Origin: Gammaproteobacteria bacterium
GTDB taxonomy: Bacteria > Pseudomonadota > Gammaproteobacteria > Steroidobacterales > Steroidobacteraceae
Assembly (NCBI GenBank): GCA_025355645.1
Contig: JANXZG010000130.1
Span: 1 to 44,185, forward strand
Reading direction: 5' to 3'
DNA: 44,185 bases
Within the stretch, counting starts at the first letter, position 1. Every line of letters begins with the position of its first letter. This document shows, piece after piece, positions 1 through 9,821 of the stretch. Both the position numbers and the translations under genes were made by a program. Below the pieces are notes generated by a model, which saw nothing but the letters and a program-made list of their open reading frames with translations, made no database searches and was not told where the DNA came from.

Positions 1-1
1 C

Positions 2-397
2 CAAATCGAGGCGCTCCAGTTCAAGGTCACGGACCGCGGGCTGGTACTGACACTCGGTGATGTACTGTTCGCGACCGGTCGGTCGGAATTGATGGCGGGT
101 GCCACGAGCCACCTCGACAAATTAGCCAGCTTTCTGACCCAGTACGCGGATCGCTCGGTGATCATTGAGGGTTATACGGACAGCACAGGGACGCAAGCCT
201 ACAACCAGGCGCTTTCGGAACGACGCGCGGAATCGGTACGGGGCTATCTGATGGCACACGGGGTCGACGGTATGCGCATCAGCGCGTCCGGCCGAGGCAT
301 GAGCGACCCCATCGCTGGAAACGAGACGGCTACGGGTCGACAGCAAAATAGGCGTGTCGAGGTGATCGTAAGCAATCCTGCGAGGGCGGCGCGCTAA
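2..397 (+). CDS. OmpA-family C-terminal domain protein (3' end only)
   Basis: The reading frame is open from the first bases of the window, so the gene starts upstream and only its last 131 codons are seen. The visible part is an OmpA-like peptidoglycan-binding domain. It has the strand GLVLTLGDVLFATGRSEL, the helix-forming stretch after it, the EGYTDSTG loop, the SERRAESVRGYL helix, the SGRG segment and the closing NRRVEVIV strand. These are the conserved elements of the OmpA/YiaD/Pal fold, including the Asp and Arg that bind meso-diaminopimelate in the family. The protein would tie the outer membrane or a lipoprotein to peptidoglycan. The N-terminal anchor (barrel or lipobox) lies outside the window, so I cannot say which subtype it is. 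A GC-rich hairpin follows the stop codon. Confidence 0.93.
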   Translation, partial: QIEALQFKVTDRGLVLTLGDVLFATGRSELMAGATSHLDKLASFLTQYADRSVIIEGYTDSTGTQAYNQALSERRAESVRGYLMAHGVDGMRISASGRGMSDPIAGNETATGRQQNRRVEVIVSNPARAAR

Positions 398-413
398 TTT
401 CACGGCCGTGCTG

Positions 414-447
414 CCCCCCAAGCCCCGTAAAGAAGGGGCTACGGGGG
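414..447 (+). terminator. GC-rich hairpin after the OmpA-type gene
   Basis: An AGCCCC/GGGGCT stem with an 8-base loop (421-440) is extended on the outside by a C-run (414-419) pairing with a G-run (443-447) across a small internal loop. It starts 17 bases past the stop codon. No T-tract follows, so it is either a non-canonical terminator or an mRNA-stabilising hairpin. Confidence 0.45.
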
Positions 448-461
448 TGCGCTATCCATAG

Positions 462-878
462 GTTAGCGCGGTAGGCGCGCAATGGCTGGCCGATGTCCTT
501 TCGGCGAATACTCGGCAGCAGTCCATCGTTGGCGGAATTGTAGATCGGCACATGTTTGTCCTGACGGCGCAGTTCGCCGCATCCGCCGCGTGCATCCGGT
601 TTCATGAAATCCACCAAAGGCTTGCACGCTGGCTCTTGATGACGCGGGATCGCGCGCATGCCGACAGGTTTCGAGTCAAGCATGAATTTCTGGCCTACAT
701 GTTGGGTGTGCGCCGGGTCGGCGTCACGACAGCCGCCGGCGACCTTCAGCGTCGCGGTCTGATCGAATATCGACGCGGCGATGTCACCGTGCTCGACTCT
801 TTGGGCCTCAAGCGAAGCGCATGTTCTTGCTACTCGGCCGATCGCCGATGCTATGATCAGTTGCTTGCCGTGCGGTGA
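462..878 (+). pseudogene. Crp/Fnr-family regulator, C-terminal remnant
   Basis: The translation of this open stretch matches the C-terminal half of Crp/Fnr-type transcription factors. It shows the dimerisation-helix end (QFAASAACIRFHEIHQRLAR), then WLLMTRDRAHAD, the helix-turn-helix region HEFLAYMLGVRRVGVTTAAG, the wing (LIEYRRGDVTVLDSLGL) and a CSCY-type tail. The N-terminal cyclic-nucleotide-binding beta-roll is absent. An in-frame stop (459-461) lies directly upstream, and the only ATG (552) is inside the dimerisation helix with no convincing ribosome binding site. I therefore read it as a 5'-truncated regulator that cannot sense a ligand, though a free DNA-binding domain might still be made. 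The family match is from recognised motifs. From 879 to 1058 I see no gene. Confidence 0.75.
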
Positions 879-1058
879 ACGGCACTAGCTGCTGCAATGA
901 AGAATCGTCCGGGGAGCATTGACTAGGCGTAGTAAAATTCCTCAGGCCGGCAAAGGACGAGTCTCTGTAGTCCACCGCACAGAGGTCTGACGTCCGGTTC
1001 GGCATGCTGAAAGGGGTCGGGTCCTATTGCCCGTCATGTAAAACATAAGGGGCTTGCC

Positions 1059-4000
1059 ATGCCGCGCGTGCCGCCCTGGGACAGCGACGATCTGCTGCGC
1101 GACGAGCTATTCAGCGTCGAGCGCCTAGAGCAACATGCCGCCGGCCTTGCCGCCGCGCAAGCCGTTACCAAAAAACCCCGCCGTCGCCCCGCCTTGCGTG
1201 CGCGGCTGCGTGACAATGCGTCGACGTTGCTGGCGCACTATCGCGCAATTGCGGCAGCGGTGCGCGACGGTCGCGGTATTACGCCAGCCGCCGAGTGGCT
1301 TCTCGACAATTACCACATCATCGAGGAGCAGATCCGTGACATCAACGAAGACCTGCCACCGGGCTTCTATCGGCAGTTGCCAAAGCTCGCGAGCGGCCCT
1401 CTTGCCGGGTATCCGCGAATTCTCGGTATCGCCTGGGAGTTTGTCGCGCATACAGACAGCCATATTGACGCCGAGACATTGCGTCGTTTCGTGCGCGCCT
1501 ACCAGCGTGTTCAGCCCCTGACGATCGGCGAGAACTGGGGCATAGCGATCACGCTGCGGATCGTCCTGGTGGAAAACCTGCGTCGTGCAGCTGTGCGAAT
1601 TGCGAGCGGACGCGCGCAACGGTTGGCCGCGGACCAAATAGCAGATCGACTGCTTGGCACCGACGGGCCAGCCGAACCTCATGCATTGCGCGATGCCCGT
1701 AGCAACAGCGCGCCTTTTTTGCCCCCTTTCGTGGTGCAACTTGTGCAGCGCCTCCGCGACCAGGATCCGGAGGTCACTCCGGCACTCGCGTTCCTGGAAC
1801 AGCAGCTCGCGACGCAAGGAACGACGACAGACGCGATGGTGCGCGACGAACACCACCGGCAGGGCGGCTCGAACGTGACCGTGCGAAATATCATCACGAG
1901 TATGCGGCTGATCTCGGATATAGAATGGCCCGAGTTTGTCGAAAGCGTGAGCCCGGTCGACGAGATATTACGCATCCATGGTGGTTATCCATCAATGGAC
2001 TTTGCCAGCCGCAATCTTTATAGAAGCGCTATAGAGGAGCTAGCTCGGGGCTCGGCCTTTGATGAAATAGAGATCACACGGGCTGCTAACGAAGAGGCAC
2101 GCCTGGGGGCGGCCCGCGACGAGCGCTGCGGCGACCCGGGATACTATCTGATCGGCGCGGGTCGCCCCGCATTCGAGGCCTCGATTAGGTACCGCGCGCC
2201 GCTTGCGTGGCGTCCGCATCGCCTTATGATGCGCCTCGGTGTGAGCGCATACATCGGCGCCATCGTGGTCGTGGCATTGGCCATTCTTTGCGGCGCGCTA
2301 TATTTGATCGGTCCCGCGATTGCTTCCCCCTATGAAATTCTGTTATTCGGGATTCTCGGTCTGGTTCCAGCGGTCGATGCCGCGGTTGCGTTCGTCAATC
2401 GAGCAATAACGCGCGGTATTGCCGCTACGATACTTCCGGGCCTTGCGCTTCGCGATGGGATTCCTGCAGAGCTGCGTACACTGATCGCGATGCCTACGCT
2501 TCTGACGACGGTGGCGGGCGTCGACGCCCAGATTCAGCGTCTCGAGATTCACCACCTGGCCGCTCCCCACGCTGAAATTTATTTTGCGTTGCTCGCCGAC
2601 TGGACTGACTCAGCGGCGGAATCAGCACCTTCGGACGCGCAGCTGCTGCAAGCTGCTGCGCGCGGAATCGATCGACTGAATAAGCGATATCCGCCCGGTC
2701 CGGCCGGCGATCGCTTCTTATTGCTGCATCGACGCCGCAGCTGGGGCGAGGTGCAGCAGTGTTGGATGGGCTGGGAGCGCAAGCGCGGAAAACTGCATGA
2801 GCTGAACCGGCTGCTGCGTGGTGCGACTGATACTACTTTCCACGGTATCGAGGCAAGTGTCCCGACGGTACCTGCTGGCGTGCAGTTCGTCATCACGCTG
2901 GACGCCGACACCCGGCTCCCACGGGAGACGGCGCGCCGCCTGATTGGAAAACTGGCCCATCCGCTCAATCGGCCGCGATTCGACGCGAATGCCGGACGCA
3001 TAGTGGAAGGCTACGCGGTGATGCAGCCGCGGGTATCTCCTTCCCTGCCGATCGGCGCGGAAGGATCGCTGTACCAGCGCGTCTTCTCAAGCGCATCCGG
3101 GCTCGACCCCTATGCTTCCGCAGTGTCCGATGTATACCAGGACCTCTTCGGCGAGGGCTCGTACACTGGCAAGGGGATCTATGATATTGACGCGTTCGAA
3201 GCTGCACTCCATGGCCGCGCGCCCGACGGCGCACTGCTGAGCCACGATCTGTTCGAAGGCATCTTTGCTCGCGCCGGACTCGTCACCGATATCGAAGTTG
3301 TCGAGGAATTCCCTGCCCGTTATGACGTTGCCGCGGCCCGCCAGCATCGCTGGGCGCGCGGCGACTGGCAACTTCTTCCATGGCTTTTCGGGCGCCCCCA
3401 TGCTGCGGGCGCAAGCGGGCTGCGCAAGGAATTTCCGCTGATAGGCCGTTGGAAAATCGTCGACAACCTGCGACGGACGCTTTCTGCGCCAGCGAGCTAT
3501 GCTGCCCTTCTACTTGGCTGGACCTTGCCCGCCCGCGACGCCGCCTTGTGGACCGGTTTCATCGTGGCGACTTACGCGATACCAACACTGATGCCGGTCG
3601 TCGCGCAGATATTGCCGCGGCGAACCGGCATTTCGCCGCTGAGTCATTTGCGCGCCCTTGCCGCCGACCTGTGGCTCGCGGTACGGCAAATTGCTTTCCA
3701 GATCGTCCTGCTGCCGCATCAAGCCGCGCTGATGGCAGATGCCATATCGCGTACGCTTTACCGGCTCATTTTCAGTCACCGAAAGCTCCTAGAGTGGATA
3801 ACCGCCGCCCAATCAACCCAGAGCGATCGGCTGGGCGTCGGGGGCGCGTATCGAAGAATGGGCGGCGGAATCGCGCTCGCACTCGGTGCTGCGCTTCTGC
3901 TTTTCCGTGATGATCGCGCGGATTGGCGGCTGGGGGCTCCGTTCGTTGTGATCTGGTTGGCATGCCCGATAGTCGCAGTGTGGATTAGCCGAATTTCACC

Positions 4001-7000
4001 CGACGCGGGCAGGCTTTCGCTGAGTGCAATTGATACCGAAGCACTTCGCCGTATCGCCAGGCAGACGTGGCGCTACTTCGAGACGTTTGTAACGCCGGAG
4101 CATCACAGCCTGCCCCCTGATAATTTTCAGGAAGACCCGCGCCCGGTCATTGCAAATCGGACTTCGCCCACGAATATCGGCCTCTACCTCCTCTCCATCA
4201 TCAGTGCGCGTGATTTCGGCTGGATCGGCACAACGGATGCGATCGAAAGGCTGGAGGCGACACTTGCGACCATGGGTGAGCTGCAGCGCTGCCGCGGGCA
4301 TCTATACAACTGGTACGACACGCAGGGTCTGCATCCGCTGGAACCGCGTTACGTCTCGTCGGTCGACAGCGGCAACCTTGCCGCGCACTTGATCACGCTT
4401 GCTAATGCGCTACGCGAGTGGACTCAGCCCCTAACCAGGCCGGCGCAGACCATCGCAGGTGTTGCCGATGCCGTGCACCTCGCGCAGGAGTTGTCGGCGG
4501 CTCTGCCCGCACAAGCGGACGGCATGGCGACCGGATTTGGCGCGCAGCTTGCCGAGATTCTCACGAATTTGAAAAATATCAAAGAAAATTTACTGGACTC
4601 TTCGCCGCGGTTGCATGATGCGGCTGCGCAGTTGGCGGCGCTTATCCAGATGGCTAGGGAGCGGCTTGGCGCCCTCGCGACCGACCGGGGCGAGTCAATT
4701 AAATATTGGCTCGACGCTGCCAAGCGCAGTCTGGACGCCGCGCAATCTGAGTGGGCGTGCACGCCTGCCGCGGCACTTGCACTCAACGCACGCATGAGCG
4801 CGATTTCATCAACGGCGGTGGCAATGGCCAACGCCATGGACTTCGGCTTTCTTCTTGATCCACAACGCCAGTTGCTCTCGATTGGCTATCGTGAAGCGGA
4901 CGGCACACTTGACCCCAGTTGCTACGATTTATTGGCGTCCGAGGCGCGTCTGGCGAGTTTTTTTGCGATTGCCAAGAATGATGTTCCAAGCCGGCACTGG
5001 TTTCGACTCGGGCGATCGGTTACCGACATTCGCGGCGGCGCGGCGCTGCTGTCCTGGTCAGGCTCGATGTTCGAATACCTCATGCCATCGCTGGTCATGC
5101 GCGCGCCACGCGGAAGCCTGCTCGATGAGACCAGCATCCTGATCGTGAGCCGGCAGATGAGTCATGCCGTGGCGCTTGGCGTTCCCTGGGGAATTTCGGA
5201 GTCGGCGTACAACGCCCGCGATGTGGAATTGACCTATCAGTACTCGAATTTTGGGGTGCCCGGTCTCGGCCTCAAGCGCGGGCTCAGTGCCAACCTGGTT
5301 ATTGCTCCGTATGCGACGGCGCTAGCCGCGATGGTGCGGCCCACCGATGCAGCTAACAACCTGCGACGCATTGCCTCATTGCAAGCAGTTGGCCGTTATG
5401 GGTTTTTCGAGGCCATTGACTACACGCCGTCGCGAATTCCCAAAGGCGAGCGTTTCGTGATCGTACGGGCCTTTATGGCGCACCATCAGGGCATGACTAT
5501 CCTGGCGATTAGCAACGTACTGATGGATGGCATAATGCGCAGCAGATTCCATAGTGAACCCAGCATACAAGCCACGGAGCTACTTCTGCAGGAACGCACG
5601 CCGCGCGATGTCTCGATCGCTCACCCGCGGGCCGAGGAAGTTCATACTGCGCCGTCCCCTGACAGCACGTGGCTGCCGCTTGGCAGACGCCTAAGTACCC
5701 CTCACGACGCTACGCCGCAAGTAAATTTGCTCTCGAACGGCCGCTACGCCGTAATGCTGACGGCGGCGGGTTCGGGCTACAGCCGCTGGCGCAACCAGGC
5801 CGTGACCCGGTGGCGCGAGGACGGAACACGCGATGATACGGGCAGCTACATTTTCCTGCGCGATGTCGAGAGCCGGCGCGTGTGGTCGCCAGGTTACCTG
5901 CCCAGTGCCGCCGAACCCGATGGGTACGAAGTTACTTTCACCGAAGACCGTGCTGAATTCGTACGCCATGACACGAACATCACGACTACCCTGACTATCG
6001 TTGTGTCGCCAGAAGACGACGCCGAAGTACGTCACCTCGCGATTACCAATAACAGCAGTCGCCCACGCATTATCGAGGTCACCACCTACCTGGAGTTAGC
6101 CTTGGCTCCGCCGGCTGCGGACGCGGCACATCTGGCGTTTTCCAAGATGTTCGTGCAGACCGAATATGTGGCGTCCCTCGGTGCGCTAATCGCCACGCGC
6201 CGCCGCCGCCAACCGGATGAGCCCGGCATCTGGGTAGCTCATCAATCGGTTGTCGAAACCATGTACAGCGCGGATGCGGAATACGAGACGGACCGCGCGC
6301 GATTCATTGGGCGCAGCAGGGAACTGTGTGTCTCCCCGGTGGCGCTCGATGGCGGGCGTCTGTCAAATACCGCCGGAACGGTACTTGACCCGATATTCTC
6401 GCTGCGCCACCGCATACGAGTGCCTGCCGGCATGACCGCACGCATTGCATTCTGGACTTCGGCCGCAGCAACCCGCGAAGGGCTTCTGGAGCTCGTTGAC
6501 AAGCTTCGCGATGGCAATGCGTTTGTGCGCGCCGGCACCCTCGCCTGGACCCAGGCACAAGTGCAGCTGCAGCATCTTGGCATCAGCGCGGCGGAAGCAA
6601 GCGTGTTCCACCGCCTGGCCGGTCATCTGCTATACGCCAATGCGTCACTTCGTCCATCCTCGGATGCGGTCAAGCGCGGTGGCGCCGCGCCCGCCGCACT
6701 CTGGAGCCAGGGCATCTCGGGCGACCTGCCCATCGTGCTTCTGCGAATCGATGACTTAGATCACATCGGCATCACCCGCCAACTGCTGCAGGCACACGAA
6801 TATTGGCGCATGAAACAGCTTGCCGTTGATCTCGTGATCCTCAACGAGCGCGAAAGCTCGTATGCTCAGGACCTGCAGACCGCCCTTGAAGCGGTTGTGC
6901 GCGTGAGCCAGTCGCGGCACCAGATTCCGGCGGATGTCGCCCGCGGCAGTGTTTTCGTGTTGCGTACCGATCTTATGACGACACAGACTCGCGCTGCACT

Positions 7001-9587
7001 GAGCGCAGTTGCGCGCGTCGTCCTGTCCGGACGGCGCGGGGACCTGATGGAGCAGCTCGATCGGCCCCGGGTGTCGATGCCTCCGACCGCGCGGCAAACC
7101 GTACGTACGGTGACCAGCAGCCCGTCGAGCAAGGATGCGGCCACGAACGATTTGGAATTTTTCAATGGACTCGGCGGCTTTGCTGCAGACGGACGGGAGT
7201 ACGTGGTCCTGTTGCGTCCCGGGCAACCAACGCCGGCGCCGTGGATCAACGTCGTTGCCAATGCCGAATTCGGTTTTCACGTCGCCGCCGAAGGCAGCGG
7301 ATATACCTGGTCGGTAAACAGTCGCGAGCGCGCCTTAACGCCTTGGTCCAATGATCCGGTCACAAACAGGCCGGGCGAAGTCCTATATCTGAAGGATGAA
7401 GACAACGGCGAGTTGTGGGGGGCCACCGCGGCGCCGGTTTTCGATCCACAGGCGAATCACACGGCGCGACATGGTCAAGGATATAGCCGATTTACGCACG
7501 AGTCCCATGGAATCGGAGTCGAACTCCTGGTATTTGTGCCGCTCCACGATCCTATCAAGATTTCCCGCCTGCGCCTTCGCAATGTCTCGGATCAGCATCG
7601 CCGGCTTTCCGTCACCGCATACGTCGAATGGGTCTTGGGCGTATCGCGGGAGACCTCAGCCCCCTATATCGTCACGGAGTTGGATTCCGCCACCGGCGCC
7701 CTGCTGGCACGCAATCCATGGCATGCGGACTTCGGTTCGCGCATTGCGTTTGCCGACCTCGGGGGCCGGCAGACGGACTGGACTGCGGACCGACGTGAGT
7801 TCCTCGGCCGTCATGGCACGCTCGATCGGCCCGCGGCATTGCAGCGCGGCGCGGTACTCGCGCGTCGGGCAGGCGCCGGACTCGACCCATGTGCCGCGCT
7901 ACAGACGCTGATTGAACTTGCCCCTGACGGCACTGCAGAGATCGTCTTCTTCCTTGGCGAAACCCCTGATGCCGAGCGCGCACGCACGCTGATCGAGCGC
8001 TATCGCGGTGCCGACCTCGAGGCCGAACTGCTGCGCGTGATCGCCCATTGGGACGATGTGCTGGGAACGGTACAGATAAAAACGCCAGATCGCTCCATGG
8101 ATCTGCTCATGAATCGCTGGCTTCTTTATCAAACGCTGTCGTGCCGGATGTGGGCGCGGTCGGCGTTCTACCAGGAAAGCGGGGCCTACGGATTTCGCGA
8201 CCAGCTGCAGGACTCGATGGCCTTGTGCATCGCAAGGCCCGCGCTCGCTCGGCAGCATCTGCTGCGCGCGGCCAGTCGTCAGTTCAGCGAGGGTGACGTG
8301 CAGCACTGGTGGCTGCCGATAACGGGTCAGGGAGTCCGTACGCGCATCACCGATGATCGGATGTGGCTCGCATTCACCGTCGCACATTACGTCACGGTGA
8401 CCGGTGATGACGCTGTTCTTGACGAGCTTGTGCCATACCTCGATGGTCAAGCTCTGCGCCAGGATGAGGTCGACGCGTTTTTCCAGCCGTCAGTCGCGGA
8501 TCATTCCGCAAGCCTGTACGAGCACTGCGCGTTTGCGCTCGATTGCAGCCTTACCGTGGGCGAACATGGCCTTCCCTTGTTTGGGACTGGAGATTGGAAC
8601 GACGGCATGAACCGCGTCGGCCTACTTGGACGAGGAGAAAGCGTTTGGCTGGGTTGGTTCCTATATTCAACACTAAAGACGTTCATGCCACTCGCCAGTA
8701 ACCGCGCAGACGTGAAGCGCTGCACGCTTTGGTCTACGACCATGCAGGCGGTCCAGACTGCGCTCGAAAAACACGGCTGGGATGGCAATTGGTACCGGCG
8801 CGGTTACTACGATGATGGAACGGCGCTCGGTTCGTCCGCGAGCGACGAATGCCGCATCGATGCGATCGCGCAGTCCTGGAGCGTGATATCCACAGCCGAT
8901 AACTCGTCGCGGCCGCGCGCTGCCATGGAGGCGGTCAACCGGCAACTAATCCTGCGTGATAGCCGGCTCGCGCTTTTGTTCACACCGCCATTCGATCACG
9001 CCGCCCACGACCCGGGCTATGTAAAGAGCTATCCGCCGGGGTTACGAGAAAATGGAGGTCAGTACACCCATGGCGCGGTATGGTCGATCATCGCGTTCAC
9101 GCAACTCGGGCAGGCCGATCTGGCCACCGAGTTGTTCGCCATGCTTAATCCGATCAATCATTCCGTCACGGCTTCAGACGTCGAGCGCTACAAAGTCGAA
9201 CCATATGTGGTCGCTGCCGACATCTATTCAGTGGCGCCACACGCCGGGCGAGGCGGGTGGACCTGGTACACCGGCTCAGCCGCCTGGCTTTACCGAGCTG
9301 GCCTCGAATCGATCCTCGGCTTTAACCTGCGCGGAAGCAGACTCAATATTAGTCCAGTGATTCCGGCGCATTGGCCGGGATTTGAGATCGATTTCCGGTA
9401 TCTTTCAACCGGCTATCAGATCAAGGTCGAGAACACACGCGAGCAGAACGATGCCGCGGGAACGCCGGGTCCGGACTCAGTGATGGAGCTGGACGGCAAG
9501 CGCTTGGCGGCGGGCTCATCCTCTATTCAGCTCATTGACGATGGCGGGAATCACTTGCTACGCATTTTCATCCTTGCGGCCGGTTGA
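1059..9587 (+). CDS. ndvB: Cyclic beta-1,2-glucan synthase (NdvB/Cgs type)
   Basis: This 2842-aa protein has the size and architecture of Brucella Cgs and rhizobial NdvB, inner-membrane enzymes that build, measure and cyclise beta-1,2-glucan from UDP-glucose. An N-terminal region leads to membrane segments at about residues 390-450. A GT84 domain follows, with DAD at 615-617 and QHRW at 762-765. More membrane helices lie at about 800-850 and 935-975. A glycoamylase-like domain sits near 1270-1500 (ending around HHQGMTILAI), and GH94-type modules fill the C-terminal half, with the catalytic-region motif GTGDWNDGMN at about 2509-2518. All parts are present, so the enzyme is probably functional. 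The start is ATG 1059 with AAGGGG a few bases upstream. It stands alone, with no ndvA-like exporter nearby. In known cases the product is periplasmic and serves osmoadaptation or host interaction. Confidence 0.95.
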   Translation: MPRVPPWDSDDLLRDELFSVERLEQHAAGLAAAQAVTKKPRRRPALRARLRDNASTLLAHYRAIAAAVRDGRGITPAAEWLLDNYHIIEEQIRDINEDLPPGFYRQLPKLASGPLAGYPRILGIAWEFVAHTDSHIDAETLRRFVRAYQRVQPLTIGENWGIAITLRIVLVENLRRAAVRIASGRAQRLAADQIADRLLGTDGPAEPHALRDARSNSAPFLPPFVVQLVQRLRDQDPEVTPALAFLEQQLATQGTTTDAMVRDEHHRQGGSNVTVRNIITSMRLISDIEWPEFVESVSPVDEILRIHGGYPSMDFASRNLYRSAIEELARGSAFDEIEITRAANEEARLGAARDERCGDPGYYLIGAGRPAFEASIRYRAPLAWRPHRLMMRLGVSAYIGAIVVVALAILCGALYLIGPAIASPYEILLFGILGLVPAVDAAVAFVNRAITRGIAATILPGLALRDGIPAELRTLIAMPTLLTTVAGVDAQIQRLEIHHLAAPHAEIYFALLADWTDSAAESAPSDAQLLQAAARGIDRLNKRYPPGPAGDRFLLLHRRRSWGEVQQCWMGWERKRGKLHELNRLLRGATDTTFHGIEASVPTVPAGVQFVITLDADTRLPRETARRLIGKLAHPLNRPRFDANAGRIVEGYAVMQPRVSPSLPIGAEGSLYQRVFSSASGLDPYASAVSDVYQDLFGEGSYTGKGIYDIDAFEAALHGRAPDGALLSHDLFEGIFARAGLVTDIEVVEEFPARYDVAAARQHRWARGDWQLLPWLFGRPHAAGASGLRKEFPLIGRWKIVDNLRRTLSAPASYAALLLGWTLPARDAALWTGFIVATYAIPTLMPVVAQILPRRTGISPLSHLRALAADLWLAVRQIAFQIVLLPHQAALMADAISRTLYRLIFSHRKLLEWITAAQSTQSDRLGVGGAYRRMGGGIALALGAALLLFRDDRADWRLGAPFVVIWLACPIVAVWISRISPDAGRLSLSAIDTEALRRIARQTWRYFETFVTPEHHSLPPDNFQEDPRPVIANRTSPTNIGLYLLSIISARDFGWIGTTDAIERLEATLATMGELQRCRGHLYNWYDTQGLHPLEPRYVSSVDSGNLAAHLITLANALREWTQPLTRPAQTIAGVADAVHLAQELSAALPAQADGMATGFGAQLAEILTNLKNIKENLLDSSPRLHDAAAQLAALIQMARERLGALATDRGESIKYWLDAAKRSLDAAQSEWACTPAAALALNARMSAISSTAVAMANAMDFGFLLDPQRQLLSIGYREADGTLDPSCYDLLASEARLASFFAIAKNDVPSRHWFRLGRSVTDIRGGAALLSWSGSMFEYLMPSLVMRAPRGSLLDETSILIVSRQMSHAVALGVPWGISESAYNARDVELTYQYSNFGVPGLGLKRGLSANLVIAPYATALAAMVRPTDAANNLRRIASLQAVGRYGFFEAIDYTPSRIPKGERFVIVRAFMAHHQGMTILAISNVLMDGIMRSRFHSEPSIQATELLLQERTPRDVSIAHPRAEEVHTAPSPDSTWLPLGRRLSTPHDATPQVNLLSNGRYAVMLTAAGSGYSRWRNQAVTRWREDGTRDDTGSYIFLRDVESRRVWSPGYLPSAAEPDGYEVTFTEDRAEFVRHDTNITTTLTIVVSPEDDAEVRHLAITNNSSRPRIIEVTTYLELALAPPAADAAHLAFSKMFVQTEYVASLGALIATRRRRQPDEPGIWVAHQSVVETMYSADAEYETDRARFIGRSRELCVSPVALDGGRLSNTAGTVLDPIFSLRHRIRVPAGMTARIAFWTSAAATREGLLELVDKLRDGNAFVRAGTLAWTQAQVQLQHLGISAAEASVFHRLAGHLLYANASLRPSSDAVKRGGAAPAALWSQGISGDLPIVLLRIDDLDHIGITRQLLQAHEYWRMKQLAVDLVILNERESSYAQDLQTALEAVVRVSQSRHQIPADVARGSVFVLRTDLMTTQTRAALSAVARVVLSGRRGDLMEQLDRPRVSMPPTARQTVRTVTSSPSSKDAATNDLEFFNGLGGFAADGREYVVLLRPGQPTPAPWINVVANAEFGFHVAAEGSGYTWSVNSRERALTPWSNDPVTNRPGEVLYLKDEDNGELWGATAAPVFDPQANHTARHGQGYSRFTHESHGIGVELLVFVPLHDPIKISRLRLRNVSDQHRRLSVTAYVEWVLGVSRETSAPYIVTELDSATGALLARNPWHADFGSRIAFADLGGRQTDWTADRREFLGRHGTLDRPAALQRGAVLARRAGAGLDPCAALQTLIELAPDGTAEIVFFLGETPDAERARTLIERYRGADLEAELLRVIAHWDDVLGTVQIKTPDRSMDLLMNRWLLYQTLSCRMWARSAFYQESGAYGFRDQLQDSMALCIARPALARQHLLRAASRQFSEGDVQHWWLPITGQGVRTRITDDRMWLAFTVAHYVTVTGDDAVLDELVPYLDGQALRQDEVDAFFQPSVADHSASLYEHCAFALDCSLTVGEHGLPLFGTGDWNDGMNRVGLLGRGESVWLGWFLYSTLKTFMPLASNRADVKRCTLWSTTMQAVQTALEKHGWDGNWYRRGYYDDGTALGSSASDECRIDAIAQSWSVISTADNSSRPRAAMEAVNRQLILRDSRLALLFTPPFDHAAHDPGYVKSYPPGLRENGGQYTHGAVWSIIAFTQLGQADLATELFAMLNPINHSVTASDVERYKVEPYVVAADIYSVAPHAGRGGWTWYTGSAAWLYRAGLESILGFNLRGSRLNISPVIPAHWPGFEIDFRYLSTGYQIKVENTREQNDAAGTPGPDSVMELDGKRLAAGSSSIQLIDDGGNHLLRIFILAAG

Positions 9588-9600
9588 TAAAGTAGACAGC

Positions 9601-9690
9601 CGTCTGCAACGGGCGCATTCGGTCGACCAACAGTTGTGTCGCTGGTTGTTATTGTCGCTCGCCCGCCTGACCACGAATAAGCCCTTCGAG
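9601..9690 (+). pseudogene. Second Crp/Fnr-family remnant (about 30 codons)
   Basis: Directly after ndvB a short in-frame stretch reads RLQRAHSVDQQLCRWLLLSL. This matches the hinge of a Crp/Fnr subfamily whose usual form is close to NRHHSxDQQLCRWLLLSLDRL. The match fades into unrelated sequence after about 30 codons, and no helix-turn-helix follows. It is a degraded piece and not a gene. It covers the same protein segment as part of the remnant upstream of ndvB but in a different subfamily version, so the two are not halves of one interrupted gene. The remaining bases to 9821 hold nothing else I recognise apart from a hairpin. Confidence 0.6.
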
Positions 9691-9771
9691 GCCTTCAACT
9701 GCAATAAACTAGCGTGCAGTAAGCTGCGGATATAGGTCGGGTGCAGCGATTTGGACGATGCTTGTCAATGA

Positions 9772-9797
9772 GGAGACGGCAGTAACGTGCCGCCTCC
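9772..9797 (-). terminator. Possible terminator hairpin of the SYLF gene
   Basis: GGAG-A-CGGCA pairs with TGCCG-C-CTCC around a 6-base loop with one mismatch. It lies 25 bases beyond the stop of the minus-strand SYLF gene and also downstream of ndvB. No T-run is present on either strand, so its role as a terminator is uncertain. Confidence 0.3.
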
Positions 9798-9821
9798 CCA
9801 TCGCATTCGGACACTTTACAT

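Noticed and set aside
1125..1856. 243-codon minus-strand frame opposite the start of ndvB
   Set aside because: Antisense shadow of ndvB with no recognisable features.
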